Source: Lachnoclostridium sp. An76
Lineage (GTDB): Bacteria > Bacillota > Clostridia > Lachnospirales > Lachnospiraceae
Assembly (NCBI RefSeq): GCF_002161355.1
Contig: NZ_NFHL01000006.1
Location: forward strand, 1 to 64,000
Direction: 5' to 3'
DNA length: 64,000 nucleotides
The notes beneath the pieces were generated by a model, which was given only the letters and a program-made list of their open reading frames with translations, was not told the origin of the DNA and made no database searches. The number at the start of each line of letters is the position of its first letter. Position 1 is the first letter of the stretch. The translations under genes were made by a program, and so were the position numbers. Of the stretch, positions 8,321 to 16,045 are shown in pieces.

Positions 8321-8485
8321 TCCACAAAACGGGAGCTGTTCATCCATGTGCAAGATGCCGTGCAGCTGGGACAGCCGCAGGCCGGCCCCGCAGTACAGCC
8401 CTATGGTCTGCCGCTGGCGGCAATCTGGCTGCTGGGCAAGGTGCAGGATTTGAAATTTGCTATTCAGGATAATGTGTACGGATAA
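8321..8485 (+). pseudogene. C-terminal fragment of an unidentified gene
   Basis: An open frame without a usable start encodes about 54 residues, ending KVQDLKFAIQDNVYG before TAA (8483-8485). Its protein-like composition and abrupt fusion to the intron fragment suggest the tail of a gene truncated by rearrangement. I do not recognise the parent family. The 100 bases that follow hold only a weak promoter-like AT patch. Confidence 0.4.
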
Positions 8486-8586
8486 AAATGCGTCTTTGCG
8501 GCATTTTGCATTCCCGCAAAAATAGGATATACTGATAATAAATAATCCTCTCCGCCCGGTGCGGCAGGTTAGGTGGAGGTGTGTAT

Positions 8587-9252
8587 ATGGAAAATCAAAT
8601 CACGCGGGACAATCTGATGGTCCTGGAAATCCGGGAACTGTTGGAAAAAGCGAGAAAAACGGTCGCGCAGCAAGTCAACGCCCAGCTGCTGACAACCTAT
8701 TGGAATATTGGGCGGATTATCGTGGAATATGAATAGCAAAATCAGATTCGCGCGGAATACGGGCAGCAGACATTGAAAGAACTTTCCAGGGAACTGACGC
8801 GGGAGTTTGGCAAAGGCTTTTCACGGTCCAATCTCCAAAATATGCGGGCGTTCTATCTGGCCTATGAAAAATGCCAGATACCGTCTGGCAAATTGTCCTG
8901 GTCCCACTACTGCGAACTGTTGAGCTTTTCCGATACTAACAAGCGCAACTTTTATGAGCAGGAATCCATCAATTCCGGCTGGTCGGTCCGGGAGCTGAAG
9001 CGGCAGATTGACAGCTCTCTCTATGAACGGCTGTTGCTGTCAAACGGCGACGCCAACAAGGAAAAAGCATTTGCGCGGTTGGACCTACTGCAGAAAGTGG
9101 TTGATTTCAAGATTAAGTTTTATCCGCGGGTCTGGGCACATTACCCGGAGGCTGTTCCGGCCAGTTTAAAGCTGCTTTCTAAATCCGCTGATCCGTCAGC
9201 CCGTAAAAACATGCTGCTTCCCTTTGCGAAGACATCCATTGATGAAGCGTAG
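8587..9252 (+). pseudogene. Broken DUF1016 (YhcG-type) gene fused to a foreign C-terminal tail
   Basis: With a good ribosome binding site (GGAGGTG) and ATG at 8587, the frame encodes the N-terminal DUF1016 domain of YhcG-type PDDEXK proteins (LLTTYWNIGRIIVEYE, then ELTREFGKGFSRSNLQNMR). An in-frame TAG at 8734-8736 (likely from CAG) interrupts it. After about residue 155 the similarity to YhcG stops: the expected nuclease domain is missing. The remaining residues (VVDFKIKFYPRVWAHY, SLKLLSKS) look instead like the tail of an AbiEii-type nucleotidyltransferase. That second identification is a tentative inference. It appears to be a dead chimera in a decayed defence-type island. Confidence 0.65.
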
Positions 9253-9560
9253 ATCGGGAAAGCCGTCCGGTTTCTGCCGGCGGAAAGCCTGTCTCCCTCA
9301 CCCATACAGAATACGGTCTTCCGGAGCATTTCATACTCTGTCCGGGGCGGGGATTTCCATGGGATGCGGAAACGGGCGTGGCGTTTACGATGGAGTTTTA
9401 TATATTTTAAAAAATTTTTGGATGTGATGTAGTATTCACCGCTAAGACCGTAGTATATAGGTGAAGCCGGAAAGTCCAGCTAAGAAATGTCAAGAGGTGA
9501 TATGAAAAAAATTAATTTTTTACAATAGCGCAAAAAATGGTAACCTTAACAGACCATTCC
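9253..9560. other. Non-coding stretch between the DUF1016 remnant and the IS110 element
   Basis: No convincing gene or RNA is seen. The 5' part is GC-rich and may be decayed coding DNA; 9410-9540 is AT-rich. The downstream edge of the IS110-family element must lie near its end, but IS110 elements lack terminal inverted repeats, so it cannot be placed exactly. Confidence 0.4.
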
Positions 9561-9607
9561 GATATATTGGATTGGTCGCAAACTAAATATTGAGAATGCC
9601 GTGCTGA

Positions 9608-10945
9608 TTATGCGGCTTTTCGTATCTTATCTGGATGCTCTGCGGCAAAGCGCCTGCAGTGCTCCTCCGGAGTGATGACCTCGAAGGGTTTGTTATCCCG
9701 AAGCATGGCAAAAATGATGTTGCAGATTTTATGCATGACAGCGCCCATTGCTACCGTCTTTTTCTTGCCGGAACACTTCCGGGTGTAATAGTCGTAAACC
9801 ACAGGATTCACAGGCGTGCCGCTTCCCTTATCAACTTTTACGTTATTGAGCGCGACCATGTGAAGGACCCGTCTGGCAAGGCTGGAGCCACGTTTGGACA
9901 TATGGACTTTATCGCCATTGAGTTTCCCAGACTGTTTGACGGCAGGATCAAGCCCAAAGTAAGCATAAAGCTTTTTCGGGGAAGAAAAAAGTTTAAAATC
10001 GCCCATCTCCGCAATCAGGACGATTGCGCTTAAGAAACCGATCCCGCGCAGGGACTGCAGAAGGCAGATCTGGTCGTAGATCAAAGTATCCTGCAGCCGG
10101 TCGACCGTCTCGTGGAGCGCCTTCAGGAGTGCGTCCAGATGCTTCTGGTATTCCTGGTAAGTATCGATATAAAGGCGAATGCGGACAGCATTGCTTGGAA
10201 GCGCCCTTCCGAAAACAGCAGCATCCTGTGCGGCAGCAATGATGGTGTCATACTTACGCAGGGCATAAGCTTCGCCAAAACGTGCTGTGCTGCGGATGAT
10301 CTTCACGATATCGTCTTTAGAAGCGGCAAGCATGTCTTCAGCAAGAGGATAAGAGCTTAGCAGCTTTAAGGAAGACTGTGTGGTGACTTTGCTGAAGACT
10401 TTCGCATAAGCGGGGAAAGACACTTTCAGTTCCGCAGTAAGTTTGAGGGCGACAGCAGACTGGAGGTCCTTGAAATAATAGTAATCACGGACCAGGTTCC
10501 TCAGATCGACAACGGAATCATCCGGAATGATGGAAGTCTTAAGAGAAACGTTCAGGCCGACAAGGGCAGCCTTTTTCGAGTCGAATTTATCATTATGCAG
10601 TTTCCTTATGTTGATATTTGTGCTATTCTTAGTGATGATAGGATTAATGACTGAGCAGTCAAACCCCTTATCACGAAGGAAGCACAGGAGCGGGATGTGG
10701 TAGATCCCGGTAGACTCAAGGAAGCAGCGGCTTTTGAGAGAATACGTTTCTTGTGCTTCTTTTATTTTTGCGACAGCAAGGTCTCTGGACCTTGGATCAG
10801 AATGGACGATCTTAAAGGGCTTCCCGATAAAAGAACCGTTAGGGAGGGCAATAGACATCCAGGTAAAATCAGCGCCAACATCAAGGCCGACAGAGAGGTA
10901 AGAAGAAACGCTGTCAATCAATGTAAGTAATCTTTTGTAATGCAT
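9608..10945 (-). CDS. IS110-family transposase (DEDD recombinase)
   Basis: A 445-residue recombinase. The N-terminal RuvC-like DEDD domain shows YLSVGLDVGADF (first Asp), CFLESTGIYH (Glu) and LHNDKFDSKKAAL (later Asp residues). The C-terminal IS116/IS110/IS902 domain shows LQSLRGIGFLSAIVLIAEMG, YFGLDPAVKQSG and KRGSSLARR, which carries the conserved serine. The start MHYKRLLTLIDS at 10945 is preferred because GGAAAGG lies nine bases upstream; the frame is open further to 10993. No frameshift or stop is present, so the element may still be active. Known relatives act with a bridge RNA encoded in the non-coding end. Confidence 0.92.
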   Translation of the reverse strand: MHYKRLLTLIDSVSSYLSVGLDVGADFTWMSIALPNGSFIGKPFKIVHSDPRSRDLAVAKIKEAQETYSLKSRCFLESTGIYHIPLLCFLRDKGFDCSVINPIITKNSTNINIRKLHNDKFDSKKAALVGLNVSLKTSIIPDDSVVDLRNLVRDYYYFKDLQSAVALKLTAELKVSFPAYAKVFSKVTTQSSLKLLSSYPLAEDMLAASKDDIVKIIRSTARFGEAYALRKYDTIIAAAQDAAVFGRALPSNAVRIRLYIDTYQEYQKHLDALLKALHETVDRLQDTLIYDQICLLQSLRGIGFLSAIVLIAEMGDFKLFSSPKKLYAYFGLDPAVKQSGKLNGDKVHMSKRGSSLARRVLHMVALNNVKVDKGSGTPVNPVVYDYYTRKCSGKKKTVAMGAVMHKICNIIFAMLRDNKPFEVITPEEHCRRFAAEHPDKIRKAA

Positions 10946-10949
10946 AGTA

Positions 10950-11150
10950 AACATCCTTTCCGGCAGGCATCCATTTCCAAAAGGTGGATACACAACCTAG
11001 CGGCTTATACAGGTATAGCCTGAGGCTTCCCAACCAGCCAAACCATAAATCACCACCGAATGGACAGACAGACTTTCTAAGAGGTTTCCCCGGCGGGAGG
11101 CCGGGTCCCAAGGAGGCGTCGTCAATCGCCCTGCCTCAGTGATTATACCT
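10950..11150 (-). ncRNA. Putative bridge RNA region of the IS110 element
   Basis: IS110-subgroup elements encode a structured bridge RNA in the non-coding end 5' of the recombinase. The 200 bases here match in place and size, lack a coding frame, and start downstream of a minus-strand TATAAT (11142-11147). Short complementary segments are present (for example GGCGGGAGGCC near 11092), but I could not identify target- and donor-binding loops. Inference from family architecture. Confidence 0.4.
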
Positions 11151-11309
11151 CATGATCTGATCTGATGCATCATGGAAGCCTCAGACACGGTAAGGAACAA
11201 TAACTTCTGATGGAGAGAGAATCCCTCCTTCAGTTATTCATTTAGACTTTGTAACTATTAACCCGTAGTCATTATTGACTACACCATTATCATACTAGGA
11301 GGCGGTGAG

Positions 11310-11696
11310 ATGACAGATGATGAAAAAATTATAGACATGTTCTTTGAACGGTCAGAACAAGGCATACGGGAGCTGGACATGAAATACGGAAAAATCTGTC
11401 ACAATCTCTCGTATAACATCGTGAACAACAGGCAGGATGCGGAGGAATGTGTCAACGATGCTTACTTAGGCGCATGGAACGCCATACCCCCGGTACGCCC
11501 TAACCCGCTGTTAGCCTACATTGTGAAAATCGTGCGGAACATTTCGCTCAAAATCTATTGGAGGAAGGAAGCGGCCAAACGAAGCGGACATTATAAGATT
11601 GCCTTAGAGGAAATCGAGGGCTGTATCGCTGACCGGAAAACCGTGGAAGATGAGATCGAAGCCAGAGAGCTGGCCCGCATCATTGCGGGATTTTGA
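11310..11696 (+). pseudogene. Truncated ECF-like sigma-70 factor (region 2 only)
   Basis: Good start with TAGGAGG upstream. The frame encodes about 128 residues covering sigma region 2 (LSYNIVNNRQDAEECVNDAY, then LAYIVKIVRNISLKIYWRKEAAKR) and stops at ELARIIAGF, where intact relatives continue through a linker into the helix-turn-helix of region 4. Without region 4 it should not recognise a -35 element. A deletion has fused it to unrelated sequence in another frame. Possibly the target of decay started by the adjacent IS110 element. Confidence 0.7.
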
Positions 11697-11721
11697 GGAG
11701 CAAAAGACTACATTAAGCATT

Positions 11722-12078
11722 ATGGGAAATGAAAAGGGACAAATCTTATCCCTGAATCTCGAAACGGCTTATGTTATCAATGATATGAGAGTACAGTTCT
11801 TTTCGCAGATTTATACTGAAAATTATGACGAAGAACTTATCTGCGGAGTCCGTGACCCAGCAGGCGCAGAATATGAGGAATCGTACTACACCACTAACAG
11901 CAATAAGCAATGTCATATCATAAACACACCTGCCAGGGAGAGTGATTATTTGTGTTTGGATGGTTACATTGTTGACGGATATATTTTATATGATCTCCAT
12001 ATTGCTTATAAAGAGAGGGATTCTGCCCAGGCAATGGAGTTAATGCACCAATGGGCTGACTTGTTATCCAACGATTAA
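11722..12078 (+). pseudogene. Remnant of an unidentified gene joined to the truncated sigma factor
   Basis: Codes for about 118 residues from an ATG without a good ribosome binding site. It is acidic and tyrosine-rich (for example ESYYTTNSNKQCHI and LCLDGYIVDGYILYDLHIAY) and ends in MHQWADLLSND. The frame is open upstream into the sigma remnant. The composition suggests a real C-terminal protein part, perhaps a partner encoded beside the sigma gene. I do not recognise the family, and it might still be translated as a short protein. Confidence 0.4.
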
Positions 12079-12109
12079 ACTCCTATGGATCGGATCAGTG
12101 AAAAAAATC

Positions 12110-12138
12110 TTGACTTATTTTAACATTCTACCTATAAT
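12110..12138 (+). promoter_or_regulatory. Promoter of the T-box-leuS transcript
   Basis: TTGACT (12110-12115), a 17-base spacer and a perfect TATAAT (12133-12138) precede the T-box leader. Confidence 0.8.
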
Positions 12139-12144
12139 GAATGA

Positions 12145-12440
12145 GTATTGTGACAAAGACTTAGAAGAGGAAGAGTAGGAGCGTATCGTTTTAAGAGAGC
12201 TGCCGGATGGTGCGAGGCAGCAGCGTAAGTTCTGAACTGGCCTTTGAGTTCTCTTGTTGAAAAGAAGTCCGTGCTTTGTATTTGAAAGAAGGGCGGAGGG
12301 TATGAGTAGATGAGAGCGGGAATCCCCGTTACAGGATCAATGAGTGCATCTGTCCCGGACAGGTGAAGAAGAGTGGTACCACGGAAATGAAGCCTTTTCG
12401 TCTCTTAGTTTACTAAGAAGGAGAGGCTTTTCTTTATGTG
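12145..12440 (+). ncRNA. T-box leader controlling leuS
   Basis: The T-box sequence reads GAGTGGTACCACGG (12371-12384), preceded by about 220 bases of stem I/III-type structure. The stem I base is ACAAAGAC near 12152 with GTCCGTGCTTTGT near 12268. It is followed by a terminator, AAGCCTTTTCGTCTCTTAG (12390-12408) pairing with CTAAGAAGGAGAGGCTTTT. The location before a leucyl-tRNA synthetase predicts a tRNA-Leu sensor; a CTC lies in the likely specifier region (near 12255) but was not proven by folding. Uncharged tRNA-Leu would permit read-through. Confidence 0.88.
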
Positions 12441-12556
12441 CTTCGCCCGGATATCCGGGGATTGATCGAAGGATTGGCCGGACGGGAAATTTCCCCGTCC
12501 GATCCGAAGACTGCGGCAGGCACAGGGTAAGATCAGAGAAAGAGAGGAATCATCAC

Positions 12557-14989
12557 ATGGGCACAAAGATTGTGTACAACCACAAAGCGATCGAGAAGAA
12601 ATGGCGCGAGAGATGGGAGGAAAACCCGGTCAACCCGCGTCTGGATGACAATGGAAACAAGAAGCAGAAATATTACTGCCTGGACATGTTCCCGTATCCG
12701 TCAGGAAACGGACTTCATGTCGGACACTGGAGAGGGTATGTGATCTCTGACGTATGGAGCAGATATAAACTGCAGCAGGGCTATTATATCGTCCATCCGA
12801 TGGGATGGGACGCTTTCGGTCTCCCGGCTGAGAACTACGCCATCAAGATGGGCGTGCATCCGGCGAAATCCACAGCGGAAAATGTGGCGAATATCAAGAA
12901 GCAGATCAATGATATCGCAGCGCTTTATGACTGGGATATGGAAGTAAATACCACGGATCCGAATTTCTACAAATGGACGCAGTGGATCTTTGTAAAAATG
13001 TTCAAGGCGGGTCTTGCTTATGAGAAGGAATTCCCGATCAACTGGTGCCCGTCCTGTAAGACAGGCCTTGCAAACGAGGAAGTCGTAAACGGAAAATGCG
13101 AGCGCTGCGGCGCAGAGGTGACCAAGAAGAACCTGCGCCAGTGGATGCTGCGCATCACGAAATATGCGGACCGTCTGTTAAATGACCTGGATAAACTGGA
13201 CTGGCCGGAGAAGGTCAAGAAGATGCAGACAGACTGGATCGGCAAATCCTACGGAGCAGAGGTTGATTTCCCGGTAGAGGGCAGGGACGAGAAGATCACA
13301 GTCTACACGACAAGACCGGATACGCTTTACGGCGCGACCTTTATGGTACTGGCCCCGGAGCATGAGCTGGCGCAGTCCCTTGCTACTCCGGAGACAAAAG
13401 ACGCGGTAGAAAAATACATTTACGAGGCTTCCATGAAGTCAAACGTAGATCGTATGCAGGATAAGGAGAAGACCGGTGTATTTACAGGCAGCTATGCCAT
13501 CAACCCGCTGAACGGCGCGAAGACTCCGATCTGGCTTTCTGACTATGTGCTCGCAGATTATGGTACAGGAGCCATCATGTGCGTGCCGGCTCATGACGAC
13601 CGCGACTTTGAGTTCGCGAAGAAATTCGATATCCCGATCGTTCAGGTCATCGCAAAGGACGGCAAAGAGATCGAGGACATGACAGAGGCATATACAGAGG
13701 CAGCAGGAACCATGATCAATTCCGGCGAGTGGAATGGGATGGAATCCGCAGTCCTTAAAAAAGAAGCTCCCCACATCATCGAGGAGAGAGGCATCGGCCG
13801 CGCGACTGTGAATTACAAACTCCGCGACTGGGTATTCTCCCGCCAGCGCTACTGGGGCGAGCCGATCCCGATCGTACACTGCCCGGACTGCGGCGCTGTG
13901 CCCGTGCCGGAGGAAGAGCTTCCGCTGCGCCTGCCGGATGTAGAGTCCTACGAGCCGACCGGGACAGGAGAGTCTCCGCTGGCAGCGATCGACGAGTGGG
14001 TGAACTGCAAGTGTCCGGTGTGCGGAAAGCCTGCGAAGAGAGAGACAAACACCATGCCGCAGTGGGCTGGCTCTTCCTGGTATTTCCTGCGCTATGTGGA
14101 CAACCACAATGACAAGGAACTGGTATCCCGCGAGAAGGCGGACGAGATGCTCCCGGTGGATATGTACATCGGCGGCGTTGAGCACGCGGTGCTTCATCTG
14201 CTGTACTCCAGATTCTATACAAAATTCCTGTGTGACATCGGCGTGATCGACTTTGATGAGCCGTTCCACAAGCTGTTCAACCAGGGAATGATCACAGGAA
14301 AGAACGGGATCAAGATGAGCAAGTCCAAAGGAAACGTCGTTTCCCCGGACGACCTTGTGCGTGACTACGGCTGCGACTCCCTGAGGATGTACGAGCTCTT
14401 CGTGGGACCGCCGGAGCTGGACGCAGAGTGGGACGACAGGGGGATCGACGGAGTAAACCGTTTCCTGAAGCGTCTCTGGACACTGCTCATGGACAGCAAG
14501 GATCAGGACATCAAGGCGACAAAAGAAATGATCAAGCTCCGCCACAGAATGGTGTACGACATCACGACACGTCTGGAGAGCTTCAGCCTGAATACGGTTA
14601 TCTCCGGATTCATGGAGTACAATAATAAATTCATCGAGCTCGCGAAGAAAGAGGGCGGCATTGACAAAGAGACCCTGGAGACGATCGCAGTGCTGATCTC
14701 CCCGTTCGCGCCGCATTTTGCAGAGGAAATGTGGGAACAGCTCGGACACACAGAGACCGTGTTCAAGGCAGGATGGCCGGCCTATGACGAGGAAGCCATG
14801 AAGGATGACGAGATCCAGATCCCGGTACAGATCAACGGCAAGACAAAAGCAGTTGTGAGCATTCCGGCAGAGGCGTCCAAAGAAGAAGCCATCGCGGCAG
14901 GAAAAGAAGCGATCGCAGGCAAGCTGACAGGGAATGTGGTCAAGGAAATTTATGTACCGAAGAAGATCATCAACATAGTGATGAAATAA
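12557..14989 (+). CDS. leuS: Leucyl-tRNA synthetase
   Basis: Class Ia synthetase of 810 residues that charges tRNA-Leu. The HIGH-type motif appears in PYPSGNGLHVGHWRGY, the zinc-like region in CPSCKTG and CERCGAE, the editing domain shows TTRPDTLYGATFMVLAPEHE, and the KMSKS motif is in KMSKSKGNVVSPDDL. The ATG at 12557 is preceded by AGAGAGGA and gives the standard N-terminus; the frame is open upstream to 12344 only because it runs through the T-box terminator. Regulated by the T-box leader. No strong terminator is visible after the gene. Confidence 0.97.
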   Translation: MGTKIVYNHKAIEKKWRERWEENPVNPRLDDNGNKKQKYYCLDMFPYPSGNGLHVGHWRGYVISDVWSRYKLQQGYYIVHPMGWDAFGLPAENYAIKMGVHPAKSTAENVANIKKQINDIAALYDWDMEVNTTDPNFYKWTQWIFVKMFKAGLAYEKEFPINWCPSCKTGLANEEVVNGKCERCGAEVTKKNLRQWMLRITKYADRLLNDLDKLDWPEKVKKMQTDWIGKSYGAEVDFPVEGRDEKITVYTTRPDTLYGATFMVLAPEHELAQSLATPETKDAVEKYIYEASMKSNVDRMQDKEKTGVFTGSYAINPLNGAKTPIWLSDYVLADYGTGAIMCVPAHDDRDFEFAKKFDIPIVQVIAKDGKEIEDMTEAYTEAAGTMINSGEWNGMESAVLKKEAPHIIEERGIGRATVNYKLRDWVFSRQRYWGEPIPIVHCPDCGAVPVPEEELPLRLPDVESYEPTGTGESPLAAIDEWVNCKCPVCGKPAKRETNTMPQWAGSSWYFLRYVDNHNDKELVSREKADEMLPVDMYIGGVEHAVLHLLYSRFYTKFLCDIGVIDFDEPFHKLFNQGMITGKNGIKMSKSKGNVVSPDDLVRDYGCDSLRMYELFVGPPELDAEWDDRGIDGVNRFLKRLWTLLMDSKDQDIKATKEMIKLRHRMVYDITTRLESFSLNTVISGFMEYNNKFIELAKKEGGIDKETLETIAVLISPFAPHFAEEMWEQLGHTETVFKAGWPAYDEEAMKDDEIQIPVQINGKTKAVVSIPAEASKEEAIAAGKEAIAGKLTGNVVKEIYVPKKIINIVMK

Positions 14990-15126
14990 TTGAGAAGAAA
15001 TTCTCAGAATTGAATAAGGTGCTTGGAAATTTAAAATGGAGTAATATTTCAAAGATGTAATGAGAAATGGCGCAGGTAGTGGAAACATTATCTGCGTCAT
15101 TTTTTCTGGCAAACAAGAAGTTGGTC

Positions 15127-15651
15127 ATGGTCAAAAAAATTGATAACTTTAAAATTTACAAAAAGGCATTTGTGGGCTTGACAGCAGGTGTTTTGATTGT
15201 TGGAATTTTAGGGGGTGCATATATCGGTATTTGTAAAGTTCAACACAATAATATGTATAATAAGGTTGAGAGTGCTGGTTTTACTAAAAAATTAACTGAA
15301 GATTTTATTGAAAGATATCAAGGGAATTATGCTTTAACAGAAGACGGCGTTGACTATTTAGTAACGCCTAAATCTATTGGAAAATATGAATTAGATACTG
15401 ATAACTTCTGGCTTACTGCTCGTAAAGGGGATATGGATATTACTATAAATATTGATGAGAATAGAAAAATATTTTTAGCATTATATCCGGGAGAAATTGA
15501 AGTAGACGAAAAAGGTAATGTAATTGATACATCTAAAAAATTAACAGACGTGCAAAAAGAACATATGGATGATTTATTGACAAATAGAAAAGAAGAAATT
15601 CTTCCGATCGTCAAAAGAGCATTAGAATTGTGGGATACTATCAATAAATAA
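15127..15651 (+). CDS. Hypothetical membrane-anchored protein, AT-rich
   Basis: About 174 residues from the ATG at 15127: a lysine-rich start, one transmembrane segment (about residues 12-34, AFVGLTAGVLIVGILGGAYI) and an extracytoplasmic part of mixed charge ending LELWDTINK. I do not recognise a family. The base composition is clearly more AT-rich than in leuS or the genes beyond, and codon use differs, which suggests recent acquisition. A longer start at 15067 is possible; neither start has a strong ribosome binding site. The type I toxin module lies just downstream in the same AT-rich patch. Confidence 0.6.
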   Translation: MVKKIDNFKIYKKAFVGLTAGVLIVGILGGAYIGICKVQHNNMYNKVESAGFTKKLTEDFIERYQGNYALTEDGVDYLVTPKSIGKYELDTDNFWLTARKGDMDITINIDENRKIFLALYPGEIEVDEKGNVIDTSKKLTDVQKEHMDDLLTNRKEEILPIVKRALELWDTINK

Positions 15652-15768
15652 ATTGTTTTTTTGATTTATAATTTTTGTTCGTTTACTATTTAAGCACTAA
15701 ACTAAAAACAATTCAAGTATTGGAAACAGGTTAAATTTATAAACTGGTGATACTAAAACAGGAGGGCG

Positions 15769-15867
15769 ATGCCAGTGAATGTTACATACTCGGATTTGAT
15801 CCAGTTGTTGATTTTTATTGTCGCTCTTGTTGGTCTCTGTTATGAGATCTTCAAGGGAAAGAAATAG
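15769..15867 (+). CDS. Small hydrophobic protein, probable type I toxin (holin-like)
   Basis: A 32-residue frame with GGAGGG just upstream of the ATG encodes a polar start (MPVNVTYSD), a single hydrophobic helix (LIQLLIFIVALVGLCYEI) and a lysine tail (FKGKK). Size, architecture and the convergent antisense promoter match small membrane toxins of type I toxin-antitoxin systems, such as the putative holin-like toxins of Firmicutes. A plus-strand promoter candidate is TTGTTC (15675-15680), 17 bases, TAAACT (15698-15703). Toxicity is inferred from architecture, not from close recognition of the protein sequence. Confidence 0.7.
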   Translation: MPVNVTYSDLIQLLIFIVALVGLCYEIFKGKK

Positions 15868-15962
15868 CCGCCAACTACTGCGAATAGTTGACGGCTGTTA
15901 CTAAGTAACTGCTAATTACTATTTGAGATTTGAGGGTAGACCGCTTGTGGTTTCCCTTTTCT
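15857..15962 (-). ncRNA. Predicted antisense antitoxin RNA of the type I module
   Basis: From the promoter at 15969-15997 (minus strand), a transcript would start near 15962 and run leftwards across the 3' untranslated region and last codons of the toxin gene. It would end at a hairpin (15866-15896, AGCCGTCAACTA pairing with TAGTTGGCGGCT) that on the minus strand is followed by a T-rich ATTTCTTTCCC. The result is an RNA of about 100 bases overlapping the toxin mRNA tail-to-tail. On the plus strand the same hairpin lacks a T run. Confidence 0.6.
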
Positions 15963-15968
15963 ATTCAT

Positions 15969-15997
15969 AATATAGCATAATGGATATTTTGATTCAA
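15969..15997 (-). promoter_or_regulatory. Promoter of the antisense RNA
   Basis: On the minus strand: -35 TTGAAT (15997-15992), 17 bases, -10 TATATT (15974-15969). Confidence 0.6.
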
Positions 15998-16045
15998 GTT
16001 TAAGATAGATAAAATGTATCGTATTGATATACTTTTTATCTAGAT

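Larger units (their letters stand above)
9570..11160 (-). mobile_element. IS110-family insertion sequence (approximate limits)
   Basis: The element consists of one intact DEDD recombinase gene on the minus strand and a 5' non-coding end of about 200 bases. No inverted repeats are visible, as expected for this family. Edges are estimated: the left part ends soon after the recombinase stop at 9608, and the right edge is placed near a minus-strand TATAAT (11142-11147). In this family the -10 often sits at one end and the -35 at the other, so that a promoter forms when the element circularises. A TTGCGA-like -35 lies near 9576-9581 on the minus strand. The element sits between decayed genes. Confidence 0.75.

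Noticed and set aside
12344-12556. Upstream in-frame extension of leuS
   Set aside because: It runs through the T-box motif and terminator hairpin; translation there is not plausible.
13439-15112. Long minus-strand open frame (557 codons) opposite leuS
   Set aside because: It mirrors leuS codon structure, has no family motif and no ribosome binding site; a shadow of the real gene.
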